Shown here one piece after another: positions 25,724 through 35,334 of a DNA stretch of 64,000 bases. The notes below the pieces were generated by a model that saw nothing but the letters and a program-made list of their open reading frames with translations, was not told the DNA's origin and did no database searches. This DNA is from Streptomyces thermodiastaticus. GTDB lineage: Bacteria; Actinomycetota; Actinomycetes; Streptomycetales; Streptomycetaceae. The translations under genes were made by a program, and so were the position numbers. The first letter of the stretch is position 1, and every line of letters begins with the position of its first letter. The stretch covers positions 103,263 through 167,262 of the forward strand of contig NZ_BNBV01000010.1 of assembly GCF_014656135.1 (NCBI RefSeq), read 5' to 3'.

Positions 25724-26865
25724 CGGTCCTCCCCCGCCGGTGTGCCGTCGGTGCGCAGCCGGGCCGCGAGACGGAGCAGTGCGGCGTACTGCTCCGTCAG
25801 GTCCGCGGGCCCGTCGCCCACCGGGTCCTTGAAGTAGAAGCCCAGGTCGCCGAGCGGGCCGGACAGGCCGGCCTCGTGGGCGCGGGCGGTGAGCCGCACC
25901 AGGTCCAGCACCAAGGGGGCGGCGAGCGCGGAGTCGCAGCCCTGCCAGATGGTCTGCAGCACCATGCGGGTGCCGAGGAAGCCGTCGAAGGCGATGTGGT
26001 CCCAGGCGGTCTTGAACTCGCCGAGCGCGGGGACGTCGTCGATGTGCACCTCGCCCTCGGGTGTGTGGCCGAGGGTTTCGGTCAGTACCCGTTCCTTGCC
26101 GGCGTTCTTGGCGGCTGCCGCGGCCGGGTCGGCGAGGGCGGCTCCGTCGCCGCCGCCCAGCAGGTTGGTGCCCGACCAGGCGCGGACGGCGAGGGCGCGC
26201 TGCCGGAACATCGGGCCGAGCACCGAACGCAGCAGGGTCTGCCCGGTCTTGCCGTCGCGGCCGGCGTACGGCAGGCCGCTCGCGGCGGCGAGCGGGGCCA
26301 GTGCCGGGTGGTGCAGGCCGGTGGACGGGGTGAAGTTGACGTAGGGGCAGCCGGCGCGCAGGGCGGCCGCCGCGTACAGCGAGCTGGGCGGCAGGCCGGT
26401 GCCGTGGGGCGCGGGTTCCGTGGACGCGACGTTGACCACCACGGTGCGGGCGGCGCCGGTGCGGCGGGTGAAGTCCTGGATGTCCGCGGCGAAGGCGGCG
26501 ATCAGCTTCTCGGGTTCCCTGCGGTCGCCGGCGACGGGGCCGCCGGGCCGGATCTCCTTGTCGGCGGCGGCGAGTTCGGCGGCGACGGCGGTGGTCAGTC
26601 CGTGCGGGAGCACACCGGCGGCGGTCAGTGCCTCGGCGCGTTTGGGCAGCGGACAGTGTGCGGTGTCGTGCCCGCCGAAGACGAGCGAGGACAGCGCGGG
26701 CAGCCTGCTGCCGGAGAAGGCGGGCGTCTCGGTGAGCATGCCCGTGGGCGGGTGCAGCCCGGCGGCGAGGGCGGCGCACCCGGCGACGACGGTCGTGGCC
26801 ACGGAGCCGCGTGCGCCGATCAGCCAGACGCCGACGGGAGCGCGGGGTGGGAGGGACGCGGACAT
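25720..26865 (-). CDS. Inositol-3-phosphate synthase family protein
   Basis: First gene of the ebo-type operon, 381 aa. The N-terminal NAD-binding stretch GVWLIGARGSVATTVVAG and the conserved VVNVASTEP and VNFTPSTG stretches identify the myo-inositol-1-phosphate synthase family, which converts glucose 6-phosphate to inositol 3-phosphate. DGKTGQTLLRSVLGPMF and SGTNLLGGGDG continue the family pattern. AGGAGG precedes ATG 26865. Streptomyces normally also has a housekeeping ino1 elsewhere, so this copy probably serves the cluster. It takes the place that the dehydroquinate-synthase-like EboD holds in cyanobacterial clusters. Confidence 0.85.
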   Translation of the reverse strand: MSASLPPRAPVGVWLIGARGSVATTVVAGCAALAAGLHPPTGMLTETPAFSGSRLPALSSLVFGGHDTAHCPLPKRAEALTAAGVLPHGLTTAVAAELAAADKEIRPGGPVAGDRREPEKLIAAFAADIQDFTRRTGAARTVVVNVASTEPAPHGTGLPPSSLYAAAALRAGCPYVNFTPSTGLHHPALAPLAAASGLPYAGRDGKTGQTLLRSVLGPMFRQRALAVRAWSGTNLLGGGDGAALADPAAAAAKNAGKERVLTETLGHTPEGEVHIDDVPALGEFKTAWDHIAFDGFLGTRMVLQTIWQGCDSALAAPLVLDLVRLTARAHEAGLSGPLGDLGFYFKDPVGDGPADLTEQYAALLRLAARLRTDGTPAGEDR

Positions 26866-26933
26866 GGGCAGCCTCCTGTCAGACGCGAAAGCCGGAGCAG
26901 AGACCCCGGAAGGAGCCGGAGGAGAAGGGGTGA

Positions 26934-26967
26934 CGGCGGGCGGGGGTCCGGCGTCCCCCGCCCGCCG
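26934..26967. terminator. Hairpin between ThuA-DUF1080 gene and ebo-type operon
   Basis: A 13-bp perfect GC stem (26934-26946 with 26955-26967) and 8-nt loop, 5 nt after the stop of the secreted ThuA protein. It separates that transcript from the ebo-type operon, whose promoter must lie in the remaining ~65 nt (26868-26933). Confidence 0.75.
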
Positions 26968-26971
26968 CCGC

Positions 26972-28321
26972 TCAGTGGCCCTGCGACGCGCCGGTCGCGG
27001 GCAGTTCCTTGATCCGGATGTTTCGGAAGGAGACCTGGTCGTCGGCCGAGTGGTTCTGGATGCCGATGTGGCCGTCGGTCAGGCTCCGGGCCGGATCGGT
27101 GTTGGTGAAATCGTTGATCAGGACGCCGTTGAGCCACACGCGCAGGCGTTCGCCCTCCACGCGGATCTCGTAGGTGTTCCACTCCCCCGGCGGGTTCAGC
27201 GCGCGGTCGCGCTTGGCCAGGTCGGCGGACTGGAAACCGTAGACGGAGCCCGTGGTCTTCTCGGGCACGTCGGTGGCGTCGATCTGGATCTCGTAACCGT
27301 TGTCGACGGCCGACCACGGGTCGTCGGAGGGCGGGAAGCCCACGAACACACCCGAGTTGTCGTCGCCGGCCGTCTTCCAGTCGAGCTTGAGCGAGTAGGA
27401 GGAGAAACCGGAGGCGGCGTACCAGAGCAGGCCCATGCCGCCTACGGAGGTGAGAGTGCCGTCCTCGGAGAGGGTGAAGGAGCCGGGTCCCGCCTGCTGC
27501 CAGCCGGCCAGCGAGGCGGCGGTGCCGTCGAAGAGGGCGCGGTAGCCGTTCTCCGGGCGGCAGTCCGCCTGCGCGTCGCCGATGGCGTACCGGATCCCGC
27601 CGAGCAGGTGTGCCCGGAAGGCGGGGTCGGCGTAGGACTCCTCCGTGTGGCCGAACCCGGTGTAGAAGGCGCGGCCGCCCTGGTAGTTCTGGCACCAGGC
27701 GATCGGGTGGTCGCCGTTCATGGTGCCGCCGGTGTACGAGGACTCGTCCAGCGAGGCCAGCACATGGGCGCGGGTGCGCGGGTTGGAGCGGTAGTTGTAC
27801 CACTCGTCCGTGCGGTCCCAGGCGGACGGCAGGTGTGCGGTGGCCGGGTGGGCGCGGTCCTCGACGTCCACGCGGGCCTGCTGGATCTGCGGGTGCGACT
27901 GGAAATAGGCGCCGACGAGGCCGCCGTAGAACGCCCAGTCGTACTCGGTGTCGGCTGCGGCGTGGACGCCGACGTAGCCGCCGCCATGCCGGATGTAGTG
28001 CTCGAAGGCGCGTTGCTGGGCGGTGTCGAGGACGTCGCCCGTGGTGGACAGGAACACCACCGCCTGGTAGCGGCGCAGGTTCGCCGGGGTGAAGGCCTTC
28101 GCGTCCTCGGTGGCGTCGACGGTGAAGCCGCCCACGTCGCCGAGTTGTCTCACCGCGGCGATGCCGTCGGGGATCGAGTCGTGCCGGAAGCCGGCGGTCT
28201 TGGAGAACACCAGCACCCGCTTGCCGTCCGCCGGGTGGGCGGAGGCCGGGAGTGCGGCACCGCCGAGCAGCAGGGCCGCCGCGGCGGCCAGGGTGGCCGT
28301 GCGTCGGATCGAGCGCTTCAC
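26972..28321 (-). CDS. Secreted ThuA domain + DUF1080 (3-keto-disaccharide hydrolase) protein
   Basis: A 449-aa secreted protein. Residues 1-29 are a Sec signal (RRTATLAAAAALLLGGAALP). Residues 33-255 are a ThuA/glutamine-amidotransferase-like domain (VLVFSKTAGFRHDSIPDGI, GGGYVGVHAAADTEYDW, GRAFYTGFGHTEESY). Residues 256-440 are DUF1080, a concanavalin-like fold now linked to hydrolysis of 3-keto-glycosides (NGYRALFDGTAASLAGW, DWKTAGDDNSGVFVGFP, GEWNTYEIRVEGERLRVWLNG has this role in the family). GTG start behind GGAGG. It lies 14 nt after the secreted sugar dehydrogenase, so both probably treat the same extracellular sugar. Confidence 0.87.
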   Translation of the reverse strand: MKRSIRRTATLAAAAALLLGGAALPASAHPADGKRVLVFSKTAGFRHDSIPDGIAAVRQLGDVGGFTVDATEDAKAFTPANLRRYQAVVFLSTTGDVLDTAQQRAFEHYIRHGGGYVGVHAAADTEYDWAFYGGLVGAYFQSHPQIQQARVDVEDRAHPATAHLPSAWDRTDEWYNYRSNPRTRAHVLASLDESSYTGGTMNGDHPIAWCQNYQGGRAFYTGFGHTEESYADPAFRAHLLGGIRYAIGDAQADCRPENGYRALFDGTAASLAGWQQAGPGSFTLSEDGTLTSVGGMGLLWYAASGFSSYSLKLDWKTAGDDNSGVFVGFPPSDDPWSAVDNGYEIQIDATDVPEKTTGSVYGFQSADLAKRDRALNPPGEWNTYEIRVEGERLRVWLNGVLINDFTNTDPARSLTDGHIGIQNHSADDQVSFRNIRIKELPATGASQGH

Positions 28322-28335
28322 GGGTTCGCCTCCTC

Positions 28336-30852
28336 TCAGCCGGTGGTGAAGGTGAAGTCGTCCACGTCGAACAGGGCGTCGCCGCTGCCGCCCTTGAAGA
28401 CGAGGTACAGCGTGGTGGTGCCCTTCGGGGCGCGGGACAGGGGGGCGGAGACGTCCTGGTAGGTGTCCCAGCCGCCGGTGGCCGGGACGGCCGCCTTGCC
28501 CAGCAGGGTGCCCTTCGCCGAGCCCGCGCGGACTTCGAGGGTGCCGCCCTGGCCGGCGGTGGACACCCGGGCGGTGATCTTCGTGGCGTTCTTCAGGACG
28601 TAGGGCGTGAAGGAGATCCAGTCGCCGTTGGAGATGTCACCGACGGTCTTGCCGCCGTGCGCGGCGCTCTGGTCGAGCACGGTCACTCCGGAGGAGTCGC
28701 CGAAGTGCTCGGCCTGGCGGTGCCGGGGCTGGGTGACATGGCTGGTGTGCGTGGTCAGCGGCGCCTGGCCGCCGCCTCCGTTGTCGGTGTACTGGGCGTC
28801 GAACACGCCGAAGATGTTGGCGTTCTCGTCGTGTCCGCCGTCGTTGCTGGTCTGGATGGTGCCGGAGCAGCCCTGGGCGGAGGTCAGCGGGTGGCCGTGG
28901 CTGTCGTGGCCGAGGACGAAGGTGACGGTGACCTTGGAGCAGTCGATGTTCTTTCCGTCCTCGGGGTCGGTGACCTTCACGGTGAACGGGACCGCGTCAC
29001 CGAAGCTGAACAGCTGCCCGTCCTGCGGGAGTCGCAGGGTGACGGTGGGCGCGGTGTTGCCGACGACGACCTGGACGCTCGCGCTTCCGGTGCGCCCGGA
29101 GGAATCGGTGGCGGTCAGGGTCGCGGTGTAGGTGCCGTTCCTGCGGTACGTGTGCGTGGGGTTCGCGGCCGTGGAGGTGGTTCCGTCGCCGAAGTCCCAG
29201 CGGTAGGTGAGGGCGTCGCCGTCCTGGTCGCTGCTGCCGGCGGAGGAGAAGGCGACCTTCAGCGGCGCCTTGCCGCTGGTGCGGTCGGCGGCGGCCTGGG
29301 CGACCGGGGAGTGGCCGTCGGTGGCGTTCTCGATCCGGTACAGGGCGGAGTTGTCGTCACCGCCGAACCAGCCCAGGCCGTAGTCGAGGACGTACAGGGC
29401 GCCGTCCGGGCCGAACGCCATGTCCATCACCTGGGTGCCGGACCAGGGGAAGGGGTTGATGGACTGCACGGTGCCGTCGTCGTCGGTGACGATTCGCTTG
29501 ATCCACTGCCGTCCGAACTCCCCGGCGAAGACGTTGCCGTCGTAGGAGGCGGGGAACTTGACCGGCGAGTCCAGGTCCGGGTCGTAGTGGTAGACCGGGC
29601 CGCCCATGGGGGACTCGGAGCCGTCGCCGAACTCGGGCACGGACGGGCCGTTGTAGGGGATCCAGGCGGGCTGGGCGGGCGGCAGGTCGGTCAGGCCGGT
29701 GTTGTGCGGGGAGTCGTTCTTCGGGGCGTCGCAGTCGAAGGGCTCACCGCTGGTTCCGGTCGCGAAGTCGTAGTCGACGTAGGCGTCGTTGGCGCCGGTG
29801 CAGTACGGCCAGCCGAAGTTGCCGGGGCCGGTGACGCGGGCGAACTCGACCTGCCCGGCCGGGCCGCGCTTCGGGTCGGCCGCGCCGGCGTCGGGGCCGT
29901 AGTCGCCGACGTAGAGGATGCCGGTCTCCTTGTCGACGCTGAACCGGAACGGGTTGCGGAAGCCCATCGCGTAGATCTCGGGACGGGTCTTCGGGGTGCC
30001 GGGCGGGAACAGGTTGCCGTCGGGGATGGAGTAGGAGCCGTCCTCGTTGACCTTGATCCGCAGGATCTTGCCGCGCAGGTCGTTGGTGTTGCCGGCGGTG
30101 CGCTGGGCGTCGAAGGCCGGGTTGCGGTCGCTGCGCTCGTCGATCGGGGTGAAGCCGTCCGACTGGAACGGGTTGGAGTCGTCGCCGGTCGACAGGTACA
30201 GGTTGCCGTCCGCGTCGAAGTCGATGTCGCCGCCGACGTGGCAGCAGATGCCGCGGGAGGTCGGGACGTCGAGGATCTTCTTCTCGCTGGCCAGGTCCAG
30301 GGTGCCGTCCGTCTTCAGTACGAAGCGGGACAGGCGGTTGACGCCGTCGAAGGGCGCGAAGTCCTCGGCGGTGCCGGTCTCGGGGGCGTCCCCGTCGGGC
30401 GTGTCCAGCGGCGGCGCGTAGTACAGGTAGATGTACCGGTTCGTGGCGAAGTCCGGGTCCACGCCGACGCCCTGCAGGCCTTCCTCGTCGTGGGAGTAGA
30501 CGTCGAGCTTGCCGGCGACCTTTGTGTTGCCGGCCGCGTCGGTCAGGCGCAGGGTGCCGTCGCGCGATGTGTGCAGGACCGAGCGGTCCGGCAGCACGGC
30601 CAGCGACATGGGTTCGCCGACCTCCGCGGCGCCCTTGGCGAGGGTGACCTGCTGGAAGTCCTCGGCGGCCGCGGTCGCGGCGGTGCCGGAGGTGTTGGAG
30701 GTGCCGGAAGCGCCGGCCTGCGGGGCGGTCAGCGTCAGGGTGGTGCCGGCCAGCAGTGCGGCACTGGCCAGGGCGAGCGCGGTGCGCAGGGGTGTGCGGC
30801 GCCGGCGGCCGCCGGGTATGCCGGTTCTGGTGGTGCGGTCTGTCCCGTGCAC
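28336..30852 (-). CDS. Secreted PQQ-dependent glucose/sorbosone dehydrogenase-like protein with PKD and CBM-like domains
   Basis: An 838-aa secreted enzyme. Signal peptide about 1-49. Residues 65-520 form the six-bladed GSDH propeller (EGLQGVGVDPDFATNRYIYL, CCHVGGDIDFDADGNLYLS, PEIYAMGFRNPFRFSVDKET, GNFGWPYCTG). Residues 535-615 are a PKD domain (YRWDFGDGTTSTAANPTHTY). Residues 620-690 hold a second Ig-like part, and the C-terminal ~130 residues look like a carbohydrate-binding module 6-type beta sandwich (GDWISFTPYVL, DALFDVDDFTF). GTG start with GGGAGG. It likely oxidises a polymeric or glycosidic sugar in the wall or medium; PQQ must be imported or replaced because no pqq genes are here. 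Confidence 0.87.
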   Translation of the reverse strand: MHGTDRTTRTGIPGGRRRRTPLRTALALASAALLAGTTLTLTAPQAGASGTSNTSGTAATAAAEDFQQVTLAKGAAEVGEPMSLAVLPDRSVLHTSRDGTLRLTDAAGNTKVAGKLDVYSHDEEGLQGVGVDPDFATNRYIYLYYAPPLDTPDGDAPETGTAEDFAPFDGVNRLSRFVLKTDGTLDLASEKKILDVPTSRGICCHVGGDIDFDADGNLYLSTGDDSNPFQSDGFTPIDERSDRNPAFDAQRTAGNTNDLRGKILRIKVNEDGSYSIPDGNLFPPGTPKTRPEIYAMGFRNPFRFSVDKETGILYVGDYGPDAGAADPKRGPAGQVEFARVTGPGNFGWPYCTGANDAYVDYDFATGTSGEPFDCDAPKNDSPHNTGLTDLPPAQPAWIPYNGPSVPEFGDGSESPMGGPVYHYDPDLDSPVKFPASYDGNVFAGEFGRQWIKRIVTDDDGTVQSINPFPWSGTQVMDMAFGPDGALYVLDYGLGWFGGDDNSALYRIENATDGHSPVAQAAADRTSGKAPLKVAFSSAGSSDQDGDALTYRWDFGDGTTSTAANPTHTYRRNGTYTATLTATDSSGRTGSASVQVVVGNTAPTVTLRLPQDGQLFSFGDAVPFTVKVTDPEDGKNIDCSKVTVTFVLGHDSHGHPLTSAQGCSGTIQTSNDGGHDENANIFGVFDAQYTDNGGGGQAPLTTHTSHVTQPRHRQAEHFGDSSGVTVLDQSAAHGGKTVGDISNGDWISFTPYVLKNATKITARVSTAGQGGTLEVRAGSAKGTLLGKAAVPATGGWDTYQDVSAPLSRAPKGTTTLYLVFKGGSGDALFDVDDFTFTTG

Positions 30853-30897
30853 GTGTGCCTCCCAGGGCGGGGGTTGTCGTACGGGCGGGTGCTTGCG

Positions 30898-30919
30898 CCG
30901 GGATGCGCCGTCATCCCGG
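30898..30919. terminator. Hairpin after TIM-barrel isomerase gene
   Basis: CCGGGATG (30898-30905) and CATCCCGG (30912-30919) form an 8-bp stem with a 6-nt loop, 15 nt after the stop of the minus-strand isomerase. It probably ends the ABC importer transcript before the sugar dehydrogenase gene. Confidence 0.6.
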
Positions 30920-30933
30920 AGACGGTGGGAAGG

Positions 30934-31932
<999 letters not shown>

Positions 31933-31947
31933 GGGTGTGTTCCTCCT

Positions 31948-33165
31948 TCAGGCGGCGACGGGCGTGTACAGGGAGTTCCTCGCGGCGCTCTCCTCCACGG
32001 CCGCGAGCACCCGCTGCACCTGCAGCCCGTCCGCGAAGGACGGTTCGGGCCGGGTGCCCTCGGCGACGGCGTGGACGAGGTCGCGGGCCTGGTGGACGAA
32101 GGTGTGCTCGTATCCGAGGCCGTGGCCGGGCGGCCACCAGGCGTGCAGGTAGGGGTGGTCGGGTTCGGTGACCAGGATGCGGCGGAATCCGGCGCCGCCG
32201 GCGGGCTCGGTACCGTCGTGGTACCACAGCTCGTTGAGGCGTTCCAGGTCGAAGGCGAGCGAGCCGCGGTCGCCGTTGAGTTCGATGCGCAGCGCGTTCT
32301 TGCGGCCGGTGGCGTAGCGGGTGGCCTCGAAACAGGCCAGCGCGCCGGAGGTGAAGCGGCCGGTGAACAGCGCGGCGTCGTCGACGGTGACCTGCCCGGT
32401 GGCGGGCGCGGATCCCGCGGGCTGTGCGGACAGGCCGCTGGTGGCGCCGGCCGGCAGGGGCCGCTGCCGCACGAAGGTCTCGGTGAGCGCGGACACCCCG
32501 GCCAGGTGTTCGCCCGCGAGGTGCTGGGCGAGGTCCACGATGTGCGCGCCGAGGTCGCCGAGCGAGCCGGACCCGGCGCGTTCCCTGCGCAGCCGCCAGG
32601 TCAGCGGGAACTCCGGGTCGACCAGCCAGTCCTGCAGATACGACACCCGCACGTGCCGCAGGGTGCCGAGCCGGCCCTCGGCGATCATGCGCCGGGCCAG
32701 CGCGGTGGCGGGCACCCTGCGGTAGTTGAAACCGACCATCGCGACCTGGCCGCGCTCGGCGGCGTCCTCGGCGGCCTGCGCCATCGCCTCGGCCTCGGCG
32801 ACGGTGTTCGCCAGCGGTTTCTCGCACAGCACGTGTTTGCCGGCGGCGAGCGCGGCCAGCGCGATCTCGGCGTGACTGTCGCCGGGGGTGCAGATGTCCA
32901 CCAGGTCGATGTCGTCCCGGGCGACCAGGGCGCGCCAGTCGGTCTCGGCACCGGCCCAGCCCAGCCGGTCGGCGGCGGTGCGCACCGCGTCCGCGTCGCG
33001 GCCGCAGATCGCGGTGAGCTCCGGGCGGAGGGGCAGGTCGAAGACGCGGCCCACGGTGCGCCAGCCCTGGGAGTGGGCGGCGCCCATGAAGGCGTATCCG
33101 ACCATGCCGATGCGCAGCGGCGGCTTGTCGGCCTCGGCCGGGTCCGGGTGCTGCGGCTGTTCCAT
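31948..33165 (-). CDS. Gfo/Idh/MocA family oxidoreductase
   Basis: A 405-aa NAD(P)-dependent sugar dehydrogenase. N-terminal Rossmann fold (LRIGMVGYAFMGAAHSQGW), then the family signature with the catalytic lysine in GKHVLCEKPLANT, and a C-terminal substrate domain with GSLGDLGAHIVDLAQHL, whose Asp and His take part in catalysis. GAGGAG lies 8 nt before ATG 33165. It is placed between the sugar-binding protein and the TIM-barrel isomerase, so it probably oxidises the imported sugar (inositol or glucose 3-keto chemistry are typical). Confidence 0.9.
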   Translation of the reverse strand: MEQPQHPDPAEADKPPLRIGMVGYAFMGAAHSQGWRTVGRVFDLPLRPELTAICGRDADAVRTAADRLGWAGAETDWRALVARDDIDLVDICTPGDSHAEIALAALAAGKHVLCEKPLANTVAEAEAMAQAAEDAAERGQVAMVGFNYRRVPATALARRMIAEGRLGTLRHVRVSYLQDWLVDPEFPLTWRLRRERAGSGSLGDLGAHIVDLAQHLAGEHLAGVSALTETFVRQRPLPAGATSGLSAQPAGSAPATGQVTVDDAALFTGRFTSGALACFEATRYATGRKNALRIELNGDRGSLAFDLERLNELWYHDGTEPAGGAGFRRILVTEPDHPYLHAWWPPGHGLGYEHTFVHQARDLVHAVAEGTRPEPSFADGLQVQRVLAAVEESAARNSLYTPVAA

Positions 33166-33256
33166 ACGGGTGTCTCCTCGTTTGTGGATGGTGACGCCGT
33201 GGGGGGTGCCGGGTCCTCGGATGGCGGCGCCATGAGGGGTGGGGGGCCGGTGCGGG

Positions 33257-34297
33257 TCAGCGGAACCCGGTGGGCATGTAGGTGTCGACGTTGGTCTTGT
33301 CGACGACGGCCGAGTACAGCGTGATCGAGGCGGGGATCTCGAACTCGGCGAGCCCGCCGATGCCCTTGCCCTGGCCGAGGGCGCGGGCCAGGTCGATGGC
33401 GGAGGCCGCCATGGTCGGCGGGTAGAGCACGGTGGCCTTCAGCACGCTGTCGTCGCGTTTGATGGCCTGGAACGCGGACAGCGCGCCGGCGCCGCCGACC
33501 ATCAGGAAGTCGTCGCGGCCCGCCTGTTCGATGGCGCGCAGCGCGCCCACGCCCTGGTCGTCGTCGTGGTTCCACAGCGCGTCGAACTCGGGCTGGGCCT
33601 GCAGCAGTTGGGCCATCTTGGCCTGGCCGGACTCGACGGTGAAGTCAGCGGCCTGGCGGGCCACCTTCTTGATGTTGGGGTAGTTCTTCAGGGCGTCGTC
33701 GAAACCCTGGGTGCGCTGCCGGGTCAGTTCCAGGTTGTCCAGTCCGGCCAGTTCGACGACGCGGGCGTTCGGCTTGTCCTTGAGTTTCTCGCCGATGTAG
33801 TGCCCGGCGTTCAGGCCCATGCCGTAGTTGTCGCCGCCGATCCAGCAGCGGTAGGCCTGCGGGGTGTTGAACACCCGGTCGAGGTTGACCACGGGGATGC
33901 CGGCGCGCATCGCCTTCAGGCCGACCTGGGTGAGCGCCTTGCCGTCGGCGGGCAGCACCACCAGCACGTCGACCTTCTTGTTGATCAGTGTCTCGATCTG
34001 GCCGATCTGGGTGGCGGTGTCGTTGGAGCCCTCGGTGATCTCCAGGGTGACGTCGGAGTACTTCTCGGCGCGGCTCTTGGCGTTGTCGTTGATGGCGTTG
34101 AGCCAGCCGTGGTCGGCCTGCGGGCCGGCGAAGCCGATGGTGACGTGTTTGCCGGGTGTGTCGGACGCGGCCGGCTGGGCGCTGCCGGCCTGCTTGCCGT
34201 CCGACGGTTCGTTGCTGGTGCACCCGGCGAGGAGGGCACCGGCGGAGACGGCGGCCGTCCCGAACAGCAGCCCTCTGCGGCTGGTCAGTGGTGACAT
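33257..34297 (-). CDS. Sugar ABC transporter substrate-binding lipoprotein
   Basis: A 346-aa type I periplasmic-binding protein of the ribose/inositol kind. The signal ends in lipobox LLAGC with acylated Cys26, preceded by twin arginines (SRRGLLFG), so export may be by Tat. The binding fold has HVTIGFAGPQADHGWLNA, INKKVDVLVVLPADGKALT and IPVVNLDRVF as hinge and ligand stretches. Works with the permease 17 nt upstream and the two-domain ATPase. The ligand is probably a pentose, hexose or inositol. Confidence 0.92.
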   Translation of the reverse strand: MSPLTSRRGLLFGTAAVSAGALLAGCTSNEPSDGKQAGSAQPAASDTPGKHVTIGFAGPQADHGWLNAINDNAKSRAEKYSDVTLEITEGSNDTATQIGQIETLINKKVDVLVVLPADGKALTQVGLKAMRAGIPVVNLDRVFNTPQAYRCWIGGDNYGMGLNAGHYIGEKLKDKPNARVVELAGLDNLELTRQRTQGFDDALKNYPNIKKVARQAADFTVESGQAKMAQLLQAQPEFDALWNHDDDQGVGALRAIEQAGRDDFLMVGGAGALSAFQAIKRDDSVLKATVLYPPTMAASAIDLARALGQGKGIGGLAEFEIPASITLYSAVVDKTNVDTYMPTGFR

Positions 34298-34314
34298 GGT
34301 GGTGGACCCCTTCC

Positions 34315-35334
34315 TCAGGTGGTGCCGGCGGTACGGCGCTGGACCAGCACGGCGGCGACGATGATGGCGCCCTTGGCGATCTGCTGGGCGTCGGTCGGCA
34401 GGTTGTTCAGGGCGAAGATGTCGGTGATCGTGGTGAAGATCAGCACGCCCAGCACGGAGCCGGTGATGGTGCCGCGTCCGCCGCTGAGCAGCGTGCCGCC
34501 GATGATCGCGGCCGCGATGGCGTCGAGTTCGTACAGGTTGCCGTTGGTGTTCTGGCCGGAGCCGGACAGGACGATCAGCAGGAAGGCCGCGATGCCGCAG
34601 CACAGCCCGGACAGCAGGTACAGATACAGGCGCTGGCGGCGCACGTCGATGCCGGCGAGGCGGGCGGCCTCCGGGTTGCCGCCGACGGCGACGGTGCGGC
34701 GGCCGAAGGTGGTCCGGTTCAGCACCAGCCAGCCGATGACCGTGACGACCGCGAACACCAGCACCAGCGGCGGGATGCCGAGCACGTAGGAGTCGCGTTC
34801 GCCGAGGCGGAGGACGGAGTCGACGGTGACGACCTGGGTGCGGCCGCCGGTGATCCGCAGGGCCAGGCCGCGCGCCGAGGCCAGCATGGCGAGGGTTGCG
34901 ATGAACGGCACCATGCCGCCGTAGGCGATGAGCACCCCGTTGACCAGGCCGCAGCCGAGGCCGACGAGCACCGAGGTGAGCAGGACGCCGCCGACGCCGT
35001 ACTCCTGGGTGGCCACCGTGGTCGCCCACACCGAGGCCAGGGCGACGATCGCGCCGACGGACAGGTCGATGCCGCCGGCAGTGATCACGAAGGTCATGCC
35101 GACGGTGACGACCCCGATGACGGACGCCTGGGTGAGCACCAGTTGCAGGTTGCGGGTGTCGAGGAACTCGTCGGGTTTCGTCACGCCGCCGATGACGATC
35201 AGCGCGGCGAGCACCCCGAGCAGGGAGAGGGTGCGCACGTCGGCGCGGGCGGCCAGCGAGCGCCAGGCGGGCGGCCGGCCGGCGGTCGCGGTCTTGTCGG
35301 TGCCGCCCCGGGGCGGCGACACGGGCTGTGTCAT
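34315..35334 (-). CDS. Sugar ABC transporter permease (RbsC type)
   Basis: A 339-aa membrane subunit of a CUT2 importer. About ten hydrophobic segments are visible, with the conserved TFVITAGGIDLSVGAIVALA stretch near TM3 and the coupling region GNPEAARLAGIDVRRQRLY. GGTLLSGGRGTITGSVLG near the end is also typical. Start ATG overlaps the stop of the ATPase gene by 4 nt, and the binding-protein gene follows after 17 nt. A single permease gene means it acts as a homodimer. Confidence 0.93.
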   Translation of the reverse strand: MTQPVSPPRGGTDKTATAGRPPAWRSLAARADVRTLSLLGVLAALIVIGGVTKPDEFLDTRNLQLVLTQASVIGVVTVGMTFVITAGGIDLSVGAIVALASVWATTVATQEYGVGGVLLTSVLVGLGCGLVNGVLIAYGGMVPFIATLAMLASARGLALRITGGRTQVVTVDSVLRLGERDSYVLGIPPLVLVFAVVTVIGWLVLNRTTFGRRTVAVGGNPEAARLAGIDVRRQRLYLYLLSGLCCGIAAFLLIVLSGSGQNTNGNLYELDAIAAAIIGGTLLSGGRGTITGSVLGVLIFTTITDIFALNNLPTDAQQIAKGAIIVAAVLVQRRTAGTT

